NCBI GenBank assembly: GCA_945876285.1
Contig: CAMCNO010000005.1
Span: 25,539-89,538, forward strand
Length of the DNA stretch: 64,000 bases
From: an uncultured Clostridia bacterium
Lineage (GTDB): Bacteria > Bacillota > Clostridia > Oscillospirales > Oscillospiraceae
Direction: 5' to 3'
Positions 8,024 to 15,296 of this stretch are shown here, piece by piece. Both the position numbers and the translations under genes were made by a program. The notes under the pieces are model-generated. The model was not told the DNA's origin. It was given only the letters and a program-made list of their open reading frames with translations, and did not search any database. Position 1 is the first letter of the stretch. Every line of letters starts with the position of its first letter.

Positions 8024-9457
8024 TCAGGCCAGGTCTGTCTGGGCGGGGCCGGTCAGCAGCCGGCCGTAGATGTCGAACCGGGAGCCATGGCAGGGGCAGT
8101 CCCAGCTTTTCTCGTCGGGATTCCATTCCAGCTGGCAGCCCATGTGGGGACATTTCGGGACAATGGTATGCAGCTCACCGTCCTCGTCCCGGTAGACGCC
8201 CAGCTTTTCACCGTCCACCTCCGCCACGCCGCCGTGCCCCGGCGGAATATGGTCGGCGGAAACACGCCCCGGCTCCAGAAACCGCTTGCTCAGACCTTTG
8301 AGGGAGCAGGCGGTGTCCTCCGTAAGCTGCTGGGCGGAGGCGCCGGCCTTGAAGCGGTGAGGGGCGAACACGGCGCTGTCCGCCGGAGGCGTCTGACCCA
8401 GAGCCATGGCGCTCAAAATCTCCGCTGTCACCACAGAGGAGCTCATGCCCCACTTCTGGAACCCGGTGGCCACCAGCCAGTCTGGACGGCTGTCGGCGTA
8501 CCGGCCGATGTAGGGCACACCGTCCATAGGCATACAGTCCTGGGCGGACCAGGCGGCGATTTCCCGGCACTGGGGCCAGTACCGCCGGGCCGCCTGCCGG
8601 AGCATTTCATATTTGCCGCCCTTCCGATTGTCGCCCGTGCGGTGGGCGCCGCCGCCCAGCAGCAGGTACGGCCCCCAGGAGCGAAAGGACAGCCCGTCCT
8701 CCTCCACGCCCAGATAGCAGTCTTTCATGGCTTTGGCACCCTCCAGAGCCAGTACATAGCTGCGCTCCTGGTGCTGCCGGGCGAAGAAGTACCCCGGCAC
8801 GTTCAAAAAGGGATAGTGGCAGGTGAAAATGACTGTCTGGGCGGTGATGCTGCCGCCCTCCACTATGACCCGGCCCTCCTCCACGTCCAGCACCCGGCTG
8901 TGCTCATAGATGGTCAGGCCGTCCGCCAGGGCTGCCAGCAGCTTCAAAGGGTGGAACCGGGCCTGGTTCCGCAGGCCCAGGGCCAGGGCGGAAAAGGGCA
9001 GCTCCGTGTCGTGGGTCAGGTACACGTCCATCCCCAGCGCCCGGCAGGCGCCGTATTCCTGCTCCAGCGGCCCCGGCGCTCCGGCGGTGTACAGAAAACT
9101 GTCGCAGTCCTCGAAATCGCAGTCGATGTCCCACTCCCGCACCAACCGCCGCAGCCGCTCCACGGCAGCGAGGTTGGCCCGGGCGTACTGCCCTGCCGCC
9201 TCGGGACCGAAATCCTCCGTGAGCTGGTGGTATTTCAGCCCGTGCTGGGCCGTCAACTTGGCGGTGGTCCCGGCGGTCTGGCCGCTGCCGATGCGGTTTG
9301 CCTCAATGACCGCCACCTCGGCTCCCGCCCGCCGCAGGAAGTTGGCGGTGAGCAGCCCCGCCAGCCCGCCGCCGATGACCGCAACATCCGCCTCGTAGTC
9401 GCCGTCCAGCATGGGAAATTCCGGCAGGGCGGCTGTTTTTGTCCAGATAGAGTCCAT
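8024..9457 (-). CDS. FAD-dependent oxidoreductase with C-terminal Rieske domain
   Basis: 477-residue two-domain protein. The N-terminal part is a DAO-type FAD domain with a dinucleotide-binding stretch around residue 30 (VAVIGGGLAGLLTA). The C-terminal 90 or so residues form a Rieske [2Fe-2S] domain with CPH and CPCH ligand pairs. This architecture matches the YhfW-like group in Bacillus, whose substrate is not established. AAGGAGG lies 6 bases before the ATG at 9457. The gene stands alone between the phosphoesterase and a divergent small gene. Confidence 0.87.
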   Translation of the reverse strand: MDSIWTKTAALPEFPMLDGDYEADVAVIGGGLAGLLTANFLRRAGAEVAVIEANRIGSGQTAGTTAKLTAQHGLKYHQLTEDFGPEAAGQYARANLAAVERLRRLVREWDIDCDFEDCDSFLYTAGAPGPLEQEYGACRALGMDVYLTHDTELPFSALALGLRNQARFHPLKLLAALADGLTIYEHSRVLDVEEGRVIVEGGSITAQTVIFTCHYPFLNVPGYFFARQHQERSYVLALEGAKAMKDCYLGVEEDGLSFRSWGPYLLLGGGAHRTGDNRKGGKYEMLRQAARRYWPQCREIAAWSAQDCMPMDGVPYIGRYADSRPDWLVATGFQKWGMSSSVVTAEILSAMALGQTPPADSAVFAPHRFKAGASAQQLTEDTACSLKGLSKRFLEPGRVSADHIPPGHGGVAEVDGEKLGVYRDEDGELHTIVPKCPHMGCQLEWNPDEKSWDCPCHGSRFDIYGRLLTGPAQTDLA

Positions 9458-9519
9458 TTTCCGCCTCCTTTGCTTGTTGGCGATAGTATGCCCCATCTGC
9501 GGAAAAAGCAGTCGGCGGT

Positions 9520-9548
9520 TTGACAGCCGCCGCCGGATTTGGTATGAT
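9520..9548 (+). promoter_or_regulatory. Sigma-A type promoter
   Basis: TTGACA (9520-9525), 17-base spacer, TATGAT (9543-9548), placed 24 bases before the small gene at 9573. Confidence 0.72.
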
Positions 9549-9572
9549 AGCCCCTGAAAGTGAGGGGCGGCG

Positions 9573-9866
9573 ATGAGCAGTCATTTTGATTTTTTGAATA
9601 TGAGTTTTTTTACGAAAGCGTCGGTGTACCCCGGGAGCCTCGGCACCTTCCGCTACCGCTTCCAGCGCACTGGCTGGATGGAGGACGGCAGCATCCAGGT
9701 CTGGGTCTATGAGAACACCAGCTTTGAGCTGGCTCAGGATGTGGAGACGGAGACCTTCCCCTGGACGGAGGAGGGCGTGGAGCAGGTCCGCGCCTGGCTG
9801 GAGCAGAGGCTGGCGGAGCGGGGCACGGAGCCCTACCGCATTCCCTACTCGCCGAAAAAAGGATGA
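9573..9866 (+). CDS. Hypothetical protein, 97 aa
   Basis: I do not recognise this family. The protein is soluble, acidic and rich in aromatic residues (FRYRFQRTGWM, SIQVWVYENTSF). It has its own promoter, a GAGGGG ribosome site and a terminator, so it is a real monocistronic gene. No signal peptide or membrane helix is visible. Confidence 0.72.
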   Translation: MSSHFDFLNMSFFTKASVYPGSLGTFRYRFQRTGWMEDGSIQVWVYENTSFELAQDVETETFPWTEEGVEQVRAWLEQRLAERGTEPYRIPYSPKKG

Positions 9867-9869
9867 AAA

Positions 9870-9895
9870 AACCGCCCGAAAGGGCGGTTTTTGTT
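9870..9895 (+). terminator. Rho-independent terminator
   Basis: Eight-bp stem AACCGCCC/GGGCGGTT with a GAAA loop and a T-rich tail. It touches the stop codon of the convergent phosphodiesterase gene. Confidence 0.85.
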
Positions 9896-10437
9896 TAGTG
9901 CAAGGGTTCAAACGTCTCGCCCGCCACCAGGTCATGCCAGGTGAACACACCGTCCTCCAGCGTCATGTAGCTGTGGGGCGTGCCCTCCTTGGGCAGGGAC
10001 AGGGAGCCGGGGTTCAGATAGGTGAAGGTGCCGCAGTCCCGCCGCACCGGCAGGTGGGTGTGGCCGCAGAGCAGGAAGCCGCCCTGCTTCAGGGGCGGGG
10101 GAGCGTCCGGCCCGTGGAGGTGGCCGTGGGTGGCGAAAATGGTTTTGCCGTCGGCGTACAGCAGGGCGGAATCCGCCAGAATGGGGAAGCGGAGCACCAT
10201 CTGGTCCACCTCGGAGTCGCAGTTGCCCCGGACGCAGAACAACTGGTCAGCCACGCCGTTGAGCATGGCGGTGACGGCCATGGTGTCGTATTCCTCCGGC
10301 AGGGGATTCCGGGGACCGTGGTATAGCAGGTCTCCCAGCAGTACCAGCCGCTCCGCCTCCTCCCGCCGGAAGGCGTCCAGCAGCAAGCGGCAGTAGTGGG
10401 CGGAGCCGTGGAGGTCGGATGCGATGAGCAGTTTCAT
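9895..10437 (-). CDS. YfcE-type phosphodiesterase
   Basis: 180-residue calcineurin-like phosphoesterase with the usual metal motifs: ASDLHG at the N-terminus, LLGDLLYHGPRN, VRGNCD, THGHLHG and CGHTHLP. The YHGPRN segment resembles E. coli YfcE, a phosphodiesterase tested only on artificial substrates. It is the second phosphoesterase within 3 kb but only distantly similar to the one at 7466. Its function in this organism is unknown. Confidence 0.87.
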   Translation of the reverse strand: MKLLIASDLHGSAHYCRLLLDAFRREEAERLVLLGDLLYHGPRNPLPEEYDTMAVTAMLNGVADQLFCVRGNCDSEVDQMVLRFPILADSALLYADGKTIFATHGHLHGPDAPPPLKQGGFLLCGHTHLPVRRDCGTFTYLNPGSLSLPKEGTPHSYMTLEDGVFTWHDLVAGETFEPLH

Positions 10438-10507
10438 GGGCGTTCTCCTTTGAAAATCAATTCCTTATCATTGTAGCGTTTCAGCCGGGAAAAAGCAACG
10501 CAAAATC

Positions 10508-10536
10508 TTGCAGCCGCCGCGCGGATGGTATATAAT
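10508..10536 (+). promoter_or_regulatory. Sigma-A type promoter
   Basis: TTGCAG (10508-10513), 17-base spacer, TATAAT (10531-10536), 36 bases before the gene at 10573. Confidence 0.72.
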
Positions 10537-10572
10537 GCGGTCGTTGAATATGTAAAACAGGAGTGAATGGTT

Positions 10573-11235
10573 ATGAAATTGAATATTTCTGAACTGCTGG
10601 ACCTGTCCCACACCCTGGCGGGGGACTATCTGGCGAAATTTGAATATCCCTGGCAGGCCCTGGACGGCATCAAGGACTTCATCCTGGCCCTGGGTCCCAC
10701 CCTGCCCGTCGATGAGTACGACCAGCCCGCCCCCAACGTCTGGGTGCATAAGACCGCCAAGGTGTTCCCCTCGGCCTATCTGGGCGCCCCCTGCATCATC
10801 GGACCGGAGACGGAGGTCCGCCACTGCGCCTTCATCCGCGGCAGCGCCCTGGTGGGGGCTAACTGTGTGGTGGGCAACTCCGTGGAGCTGAAAAACGTCA
10901 TTCTGTTCGATAATGTCCAGACGCCCCATTATAATTATGTGGGCGACTCCATCCTGGGCTACAAGAGCCACATGGGCGCCGGGTCCATCACCTCCAACGT
11001 GAAGTCCGACAAGACCCTGGTGGTGGTGAAAAACGGCGAGGAGCGCATCGAGACGGGCCGGAAGAAGTTCGGCGCCATCCTGGGCGACCATGTGGAGGTG
11101 GGCTGCAACAGCGTGCTGAACCCCGGCACGGTCATCGGCCGGAACACCAGCATCTATCCTACCTCCTCCGTTCGGGGCGCTATCCCGGCGGACAGCATCT
11201 TTAAGGCCCAGAACGACATCGCAGCCCGCAAATAA
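10573..11235 (+). CDS. Left-handed beta-helix (hexapeptide) transferase-like protein
   Basis: 220 residues. After an N-terminal helical part it shows the hexapeptide pattern of left-handed beta-helix proteins (VHKTAKVFPSAYLGAPCIIG, then AFIRGSALVGANCVVGNS). It resembles the C-terminal acyltransferase half of GlmU and related nucleotidyltransferase fusions, without a nucleotidyltransferase domain. An acyl- or sugar-nucleotide-related role is plausible but unproven. ATG 10573 is preferred over 10567 because CAGGAG is then 9 bases upstream. Confidence 0.78.
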   Translation: MKLNISELLDLSHTLAGDYLAKFEYPWQALDGIKDFILALGPTLPVDEYDQPAPNVWVHKTAKVFPSAYLGAPCIIGPETEVRHCAFIRGSALVGANCVVGNSVELKNVILFDNVQTPHYNYVGDSILGYKSHMGAGSITSNVKSDKTLVVVKNGEERIETGRKKFGAILGDHVEVGCNSVLNPGTVIGRNTSIYPTSSVRGAIPADSIFKAQNDIAARK

Positions 11236-11243
11236 CGAAAAAA

Positions 11244-11288
11244 CGCCAAAAGAAGGAGACAGGCACTGCCTGTCTCCTTCTTTTGGCG
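11244..11288 (+). terminator. Long bidirectional terminator hairpin
   Basis: A 22-bp perfect inverted repeat separated by one base, with A- and T-rich flanks on both sides. It ends the beta-helix gene and overlaps the 3' end of the convergent tRNA-Ser. A close relative with the same GAGACAGG/CCTGTCTC core is at 57969-58005. Confidence 0.82.
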
Positions 11289-11372
11289 CAGCGGGTGGGA
11301 TTCGAACCCACGTGCCCTTGCGGACAACTTGATTTCGAGTCAAGCTCGTTACGACCACTTCGATACCGCTGC
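11284..11372 (-). tRNA. tRNA-Ser (anticodon CGA)
   Basis: Class II tRNA with acceptor stem GCAGCGG/CCGCTGC, G discriminator and encoded CCA. It has a 3-bp D stem, anticodon loop CTCGAAA, a long variable arm (TCCGCAAGGGCA) and T arm GTGGGTTCGAATCCCAC. The anticodon CGA reads UCG. Confidence 0.96.
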
Positions 11373-11467
11373 GTATCTGCGTTCAACGGTCATTATGCCA
11401 TATTTTTATCGCCCTTGCAAGAGCTAACCGCGGCCTCCGCGCATAAAATACCGGGGGAGGGGTGCAA

Positions 11468-12073
11468 ATGGCAATGGTGTACATTCGCGGCGAGGCTTCA
11501 CAGTACGACAATTACCGGCGGGCGGTGGAGACCGCCGGTGGGAGAGTCCGCTTCGGCGGAACGCCGGAGGGGTGCGGCGCCCTGCTGCTGCCCGGCGGCG
11601 GGGACATGGAGCCCTGGCGGTACGGCCGGGACAACACAGCCTCCCGGGGCCTGGAGCCGGAGCGGGACACGGCGGAGCTGATGCTGCTGGAGCGGTTCAT
11701 TGCCGCCGGAAAGCCGGTGCTGGGTATCTGCCGGGGCATCCAGGTCATCAATGTGTTTTTCGGCGGAACGCTGCGCCAGGACCTGCCGGGACACAGTGCA
11801 GTGGACGGCTGCGATAGCTTCCACACAGTCCGCACAGCCCGTTCGCCGCTGCTGCCGGTCTGCGGGCCGGTCTGCCGGGTGAACAGTGCCCACCACCAAG
11901 CTGTTGACGCACTGGGCCGGGGGTTGCGGGCTATCCAGTGGGCGGAGGACGGTACCGTGGAGGCCCTGTGCCACGACTGCCTGCCCGTTTGGGGCGTCCA
12001 GTGGCACCCGGAACGGCTACCGGGGGAGCTGGGCGGGCGGCTGTTCCGAGCGTTTTTGTGTCTTTGCGGCTAA
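11468..12073 (+). CDS. Class I glutamine amidotransferase / gamma-glutamyl hydrolase-like (peptidase C26)
   Basis: 201 residues with the triad of class I amidotransferases: the nucleophile elbow GICRGIQ, and the late His/Glu pair in VQWHPER. LLPGGGDMEP near the N-terminus is typical of the gamma-glutamyl-GABA hydrolase (PuuD-like) group. It probably hydrolyses a gamma-glutamyl amide; the substrate is open. GGGGGAGG lies before ATG 11468, so the GTG at 11462 is not used. Confidence 0.85.
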   Translation: MAMVYIRGEASQYDNYRRAVETAGGRVRFGGTPEGCGALLLPGGGDMEPWRYGRDNTASRGLEPERDTAELMLLERFIAAGKPVLGICRGIQVINVFFGGTLRQDLPGHSAVDGCDSFHTVRTARSPLLPVCGPVCRVNSAHHQAVDALGRGLRAIQWAEDGTVEALCHDCLPVWGVQWHPERLPGELGGRLFRAFLCLCG

Positions 12074-12112
12074 AAGATTTTCGTAAAAATATAAATTAAA
12101 TCGGCTTCCTGC

Positions 12113-12141
12113 TTGACACAGCAATTTTTTCGTGCTAATAT
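12113..12141 (+). promoter_or_regulatory. Promoter of the tRNA operon
   Basis: TTGACA (12113-12118), 17-base spacer, TAATAT (12136-12141), 33 bases before tRNA-Gly. Confidence 0.82.
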
Positions 12142-12173
12142 ATCAAAGCTGACGATTTCCACGGAGGGCATAC

Positions 12174-12248
12174 GCAGGTGTAGCACAATGGTCAGGGCAC
12201 CAGCCTTCCAAGCTGGGGATGCGAGTTCGATTCTCGTCACCTGCTCCA
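12174..12248 (+). tRNA. tRNA-Gly (anticodon TCC)
   Basis: Acceptor GCAGGTG/CACCTGC, T discriminator, encoded CCA, anticodon loop CTTCCAA, T arm GCGAGTTCGATTCTCGT. First of five tRNAs in one operon. Confidence 0.96.
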
Positions 12249-12253
12249 TAAAC

Positions 12254-12330
12254 GCGCCAGTAGCTCAGCTGGATAGAGCAACTGCCTTCTAAGCAGTAGG
12301 CCAGGGGTTCGAGTCCCTTCTGGCGTACCA
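12254..12330 (+). tRNA. tRNA-Arg (anticodon TCT)
   Basis: Acceptor GCGCCAG/CTGGCGT with one G-T pair, A discriminator, encoded CCA, anticodon loop CTTCTAA. Confidence 0.96.
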
Positions 12331-12386
12331 GCTCTCCTTATGGAGCGAATGTCGGCTAACAGAATCATTCCACGTCGTTGAGATGT

Positions 12387-12463
12387 GGTGGGTGTAGTTC
12401 AATTGGCAGAGCACTGGATTGTGGTTCCAGGTGTTGTGGGTTCGAGTCCCATCACCCACCCCA
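12387..12463 (+). tRNA. tRNA-His (anticodon GTG)
   Basis: Acceptor GTGGGTG/CACCCAC with the extra 5' G at 12387 opposite a C discriminator, as histidine tRNAs require. Anticodon loop TTGTGGT, encoded CCA. Confidence 0.96.
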
Positions 12464-12512
12464 GACAAAGAAGGGGATCGGGGCTACCCCGGTCCCCTCT
12501 TTCTTTCCACAG

Positions 12513-12587
12513 TGGGGCGTCGCCAAGTGGTAAGGCAAGGGACTTTGACTCCCTCATCCGCTGGTTCGAGTCCAGCCGTCCCAGCCA
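12513..12587 (+). tRNA. tRNA-Gln (anticodon TTG)
   Basis: Acceptor TGGGGCG/CGTCCCA, G discriminator, encoded CCA, anticodon loop CTTTGAC. Confidence 0.96.
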
Positions 12588-12630
12588 AGCCAATCAACGC
12601 CGCTGGCGTTTTGCATTTGAATAAAGACAT

Positions 12631-12706
12631 GATCCGGTAGCTCAGCCGGCAGAGCAACTGCCTTTTAAGCAGTGGGTCCGGGGTTCGAATCCCCGCCGGG
12701 TCACCA
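12631..12706 (+). tRNA. tRNA-Lys (anticodon TTT), prophage integration site
   Basis: Acceptor GATCCGG/CCGGGTC, A discriminator, encoded CCA, anticodon loop CTTTTAA, T arm CGGGGTTCGAATCCCCG. The gene is complete although the prophage begins at its last base. The crossover core TCACCA is its own 3' end (12701-12706), so integration leaves the tRNA intact. The natural operon terminator seems to lie on the far side of the prophage at 57739. Confidence 0.96.
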
Positions 12707-12727
12707 TTGGAGGCAAATCCGAACCCC
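12701..12727 (+). other. attL (left prophage junction)
   Basis: Core TCACCA (12701-12706) is shared with attR at 57733-57738. The phage arm AAATCCGAACCCC (12715-12727) is the exact reverse complement of the arm at 57707-57719 beside attR. Joined through the core, the two arms make a 53-bp inverted-repeat attP, as large serine integrases use. Confidence 0.8.
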
Positions 12728-12769
12728 ATCATCGTGATGGGAATGGTATTTGCCCAAACAAGAAAACAT

Positions 12770-12800
12770 CGCCAACCCTGAATGGGCTGGCGGTGTTTTT
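12770..12800 (+). terminator. Phage-borne bidirectional terminator
   Basis: Imperfect 11-bp stem (ATCGCCAACCC with GGGCTGGCGGT) followed by a long T run on the plus strand. It can stop transcription from the tRNA operon into the prophage and also lies just past the last minus-strand phage gene. Confidence 0.72.
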
Positions 12801-12801
12801 T

Positions 12802-13008
12802 TTATTCTTCCCCGGTAAAGCCGTTGGCCTTGGCACACTTCAGGGCGCCCAGGATCATCCTGTCCTGATCCAGCACTCTCAGCTTCATACCATAAATGCC
12901 ACTGTCTGAAACCGGCTCAAACAGCTCAATCATCTTCTTGTCCTGGACCACGATGCCTTCATACAGGTTGATGAGCTTGTCCAGAGTCACTTCGGTCAGT
13001 ACCTTCAT
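12802..13008 (-). CDS. Small phage protein, 68 aa
   Basis: Unrecognised 68-residue soluble protein, mixed charge (begins MKVLTEVTLDKLINLYEGIV). It overlaps the endolysin stop by 4 bases, so it is translated with the lysis genes and is the last gene of the late operon. Confidence 0.6.
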   Translation of the reverse strand: MKVLTEVTLDKLINLYEGIVVQDKKMIELFEPVSDSGIYGMKLRVLDQDRMILGALKCAKANGFTGEE

Positions 13009-13775
13009 ACCAGGCCGAACCTTTCCGCAAACCGATGGAGGAATACCATCATCTGCTCCCGGGTGGTAAAGCTACGGTACATCTTCCTGCCGTTGGTGTC
13101 ACCGGCAATCAGACCGTTCTGCTCTGCCCATTCACGATGCTCCTTGCTCCAGTCGGCAGCGGGTTCCTCCGCCTTACGGGAAAGCCAGTTGTCCATCATC
13201 TTGTCGAACTGTTCCTGAGTCACTTCGTCTTCCTCCTTATTATAGGCCCTCGCATCCACCAGCCAATAATACTTGGCCTGGGAACGGAATGTCTGGATGT
13301 CACCGTTGATACGGGCATCCTTGGTACTGGCGGGATCGTTGATCCTCACCTTCCCGTCCTGCCACCACAGGACCACAAAATGCCCGGAGGAGGTCCACAG
13401 GCCCTTATTCATCAGGGCGATGGCATAGTACCCCTCCTTCAGCTTCTCTACCACCTTCTCATGGTTGGGGTGGTTCGGCTTTCCGTAGGTGTTCTCCCAG
13501 TTCAGCATCTTGCAGCTGATACCGAAAGCGGCAAACTGCGGTTCAAAGTAGGCATAATAGGTCCCCTGGTTCAGGGCCTTGTATCCGTGGTCCACAGACC
13601 ATTGACAGGCATCCTCCGGGGTGTAGGTCTTTCCCGTCAATGTGGAGATCAGCATGGCAGCACAGGAAGGGCCGCATCCTGCGGAGCCGATGGTGGAGTT
13701 CTCCCCGGGGACCCGGTAGGGCTTCTTCGCCCACCGGGAGTCCGTCTGGAGATAGGATACAGGCTTCTTATTCAT
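13005..13775 (-). CDS. Endolysin, peptidase C39-like with SLH-like C-terminus
   Basis: 256 residues. The catalytic part (about 1-165) has the C39-type pattern: cysteine in STIGSAGCGPSCAAM, histidine in SSGHFVVLWW and aspartate in RINDPAS. The C-terminal 50 residues (EWAEQNGLIAGDTNG ... TTREQMMVFLHRF) look like an S-layer-homology repeat, which would anchor the enzyme to secondary wall polymers. It follows the holin-like gene with an 8-base overlap, as expected for the enzyme that cleaves peptidoglycan at lysis. The start at 13775 follows from this coupling. Peptidase versus amidase activity is not settled by sequence. Confidence 0.78.
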   Translation of the reverse strand: MNKKPVSYLQTDSRWAKKPYRVPGENSTIGSAGCGPSCAAMLISTLTGKTYTPEDACQWSVDHGYKALNQGTYYAYFEPQFAAFGISCKMLNWENTYGKPNHPNHEKVVEKLKEGYYAIALMNKGLWTSSGHFVVLWWQDGKVRINDPASTKDARINGDIQTFRSQAKYYWLVDARAYNKEEDEVTQEQFDKMMDNWLSRKAEEPAADWSKEHREWAEQNGLIAGDTNGRKMYRSFTTREQMMVFLHRFAERFGLV

Positions 13776-13983
13776 GGCTGTCACCAGTCTGCTGGTCAAC
13801 CGCATCCTGGACCTTCTGGCTCTGAGTGCCGAAGTAGAAAGCGATGACCACAGCATAGATGGTCATAAAGTCCTGACTGATCTTGCCCGTCACAGCCATA
13901 AAGGCAAACACGCCGGTGAGGATGATGGTCACGATGGACTTCACGCTCAGCAGGTTCGCCAGTCTCTTTCTCATAATCTCCAT
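13768..13983 (-). CDS. Phage holin
   Basis: 71 residues with two hydrophobic segments (around VTIILTGVFAFMAV and MTIYAVVIAFYFG) and a charged tail, the layout of small clostridial phage holins. It overlaps the endolysin gene, with GGAG 8 bases before ATG 13983. It would make the membrane lesion that lets the endolysin reach the wall. Confidence 0.78.
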   Translation of the reverse strand: MEIMRKRLANLLSVKSIVTIILTGVFAFMAVTGKISQDFMTIYAVVIAFYFGTQSQKVQDAVDQQTGDSHE

Positions 13984-13997
13984 GGAACATTCTCCTT

Positions 13998-14303
13998 TCA
14001 ATCACAGTCCACACGGGGGTTCTGCTTCATAGCAGTTTCAAAGACGATGCCCCCGGCGGTATTTTCTTTTTCGGACTTCTTATAGTACATGGCCTGAGAT
14101 ACCCCGTATGCACTCCAGGCCCCCGTGAGAGTCACGGCAAGCCAGGGTAGGGAGCCAGTGTACCCATCCTTCACACAGCGGAAAGCGAGGAGGATAAAGG
14201 CCAGGGACAGAATCCAGATGAGGATGCTCTCCTGGATCAGAAGGACCTTGGAAAACTCCCTGGTCCTCCGTGTGCTTTCCCGTTCAAGCCTCTTTCCACT
14301 CAT
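13998..14303 (-). CDS. Phage membrane protein, 101 aa
   Basis: Two predicted membrane helices (SILIWILSLAFILLAF and LPWLAVTLTGAWSAYGVS) behind a basic N-terminus (SGKRLERESTRRTREF). It sits between the holin and another membrane protein. It may be an accessory holin or antiholin, but no family is recognised. Confidence 0.65.
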   Translation of the reverse strand: MSGKRLERESTRRTREFSKVLLIQESILIWILSLAFILLAFRCVKDGYTGSLPWLAVTLTGAWSAYGVSQAMYYKKSEKENTAGGIVFETAMKQNPRVDCD

Positions 14304-14304
14304 A

Positions 14305-14658
14305 TCAGGCCACCACCTCATGCGCTCTCTTGTTCAAATGCTTCTCCAGGCGGTTGATACCGTCCTTGACCGGGCCGTCACACCCTTGTTCCTCCAGCCC
14401 CCGGAGGGCAGCCAGAAGGCAATAGCACTGGAGGGTGTTCTCCTCTGCCATCGCCTGGAGCGTGGCATCCACCCGCTGATTATGCTCCAGCAAGGTGGTG
14501 ATTTTGCTCCTGGTGTCCTCCATCTTTTCAGCCTCTGCTTTCCGCCGCTCATCCCGGCGCTCAATGGTTCGCTTGATTGCCCAGAACAGCAATCCAACAA
14601 TGCCGCTTCCGCCCAGCAGGGCGGTCAGGAAAACGGCAAGGGCGTCATGCCCGTTCAT
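14305..14658 (-). CDS. Phage membrane-anchored coiled-coil protein, 117 aa
   Basis: One N-terminal membrane helix (ALAVFLTALLGGSGIVGLLFW) is followed by a long charged helical region (RRDERRKAEAEKMEDTRSK). This one-helix-plus-coil layout is common among lysis-cassette proteins of Firmicute phages, including spanin- or holin-associated ones; the exact role is not clear. Start 14658 has GGAG upstream. Confidence 0.62.
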   Translation of the reverse strand: MNGHDALAVFLTALLGGSGIVGLLFWAIKRTIERRDERRKAEAEKMEDTRSKITTLLEHNQRVDATLQAMAEENTLQCYCLLAALRGLEEQGCDGPVKDGINRLEKHLNKRAHEVVA

Positions 14659-14687
14659 AAGTACCACTCCTTCCTGACCGCCTGGGG

Positions 14688-14825
14688 TCACATCACGCTT
14701 TCCACGATCTCACGCACAACGGTACGGAGATTGAACAGGTTGGGGACCTGCTCCACGGTGAACACACCGCACAGGACCAGGCTCACCCAGGTCTTTACCA
14801 GACCGCTATCCTTGGTAAAGTTCAT
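14688..14825 (-). CDS. Small phage protein, 45 aa (tandem paralogue B)
   Basis: Begins MNFTKDSGLVKTWVSLVL and shares DSGLVKTWV and EQVP(N/A)L with the gene just upstream, so the two are tandem duplicates. ATGA overlap with that gene. It resembles the very short XkdX/CD1375-like proteins found between tail and lysis genes, whose role is unknown. Confidence 0.65.
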   Translation of the reverse strand: MNFTKDSGLVKTWVSLVLCGVFTVEQVPNLFNLRTVVREIVESVM

Positions 14826-14965
14826 TCGGACTCACCTCCCTCCGCTAGGACCTCCGCAACAACTTCCTTCAGGTTACTCAGGGCCGGGACCTGTTCGATG
14901 GTGTAGGTCCCCTGCCGGATCAGATTGACCCAGGTCTTGACCAGACCACTATCCTTGTTGAACAT
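14822..14965 (-). CDS. Small phage protein, 47 aa (tandem paralogue A)
   Basis: Begins MFNKDSGLVKTWVNLIRQ, contains YTIEQVPALSNLKEVV, and is clearly homologous to the 45-aa protein downstream. AGGAGG lies 8 bases before the start. Position between the DGR and the lysis cassette is conserved for such short tail-end proteins. Confidence 0.68.
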   Translation of the reverse strand: MFNKDSGLVKTWVNLIRQGTYTIEQVPALSNLKEVVAEVLAEGGESE

Positions 14966-14984
14966 GATGCTTTACCTCCTATTC

Positions 14985-15296
14985 TTAATTGGCACCCATC
15001 AGGGTTGCCAGCAGGATCGAGAGTTCCGCCACGGCGGTGTCGTTCTGGAGCTGACGGGCATCCTGGTCCGCCTTCTGCTCACGCTGATACTCAGTCTCCG
15101 TGATCTCGGAGAGGATAACGCTTTCGTGTCCCTCCAGATCAGGCTTGCCCAGAACATGGTAAACGGTGCCATCCACCACAATTCCGTGGGCATCCTTCTC
15201 ATTCGAGATAGCGAAGCAGCCGTTCTCCTGGAGTCTCACCCAGGTGGGAGCATTGACCGTTGCCAGGGTCTCTCCGTTCTTGATGATTTTGAGCAT
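14985..15296 (-). CDS. Phage protein, 103 aa, between DGR and lysis genes
   Basis: Unrecognised soluble protein. It begins MLKIIKNGETLATVNAPTWV and ends in a Gln/Glu-rich helix. Similar short proteins (NGE...PTWVRLQENGCF) occur downstream of tail-fibre genes in clostridial phages. Its start lies inside the RT reading frame (98-base overlap). Confidence 0.62.
   Translation of the reverse strand: MLKIIKNGETLATVNAPTWVRLQENGCFAISNEKDAHGIVVDGTVYHVLGKPDLEGHESVILSEITETEYQREQKADQDARQLQNDTAVAELSILLATLMGAN

Noticed and set aside
7457..9523. Long plus-strand open frame (688 codons) opposite the phosphoesterase and FAD/Rieske genes
   Set aside because: It is antisense to two clear enzymes with motifs and ribosome sites; high GC content keeps the opposite frame open by chance.
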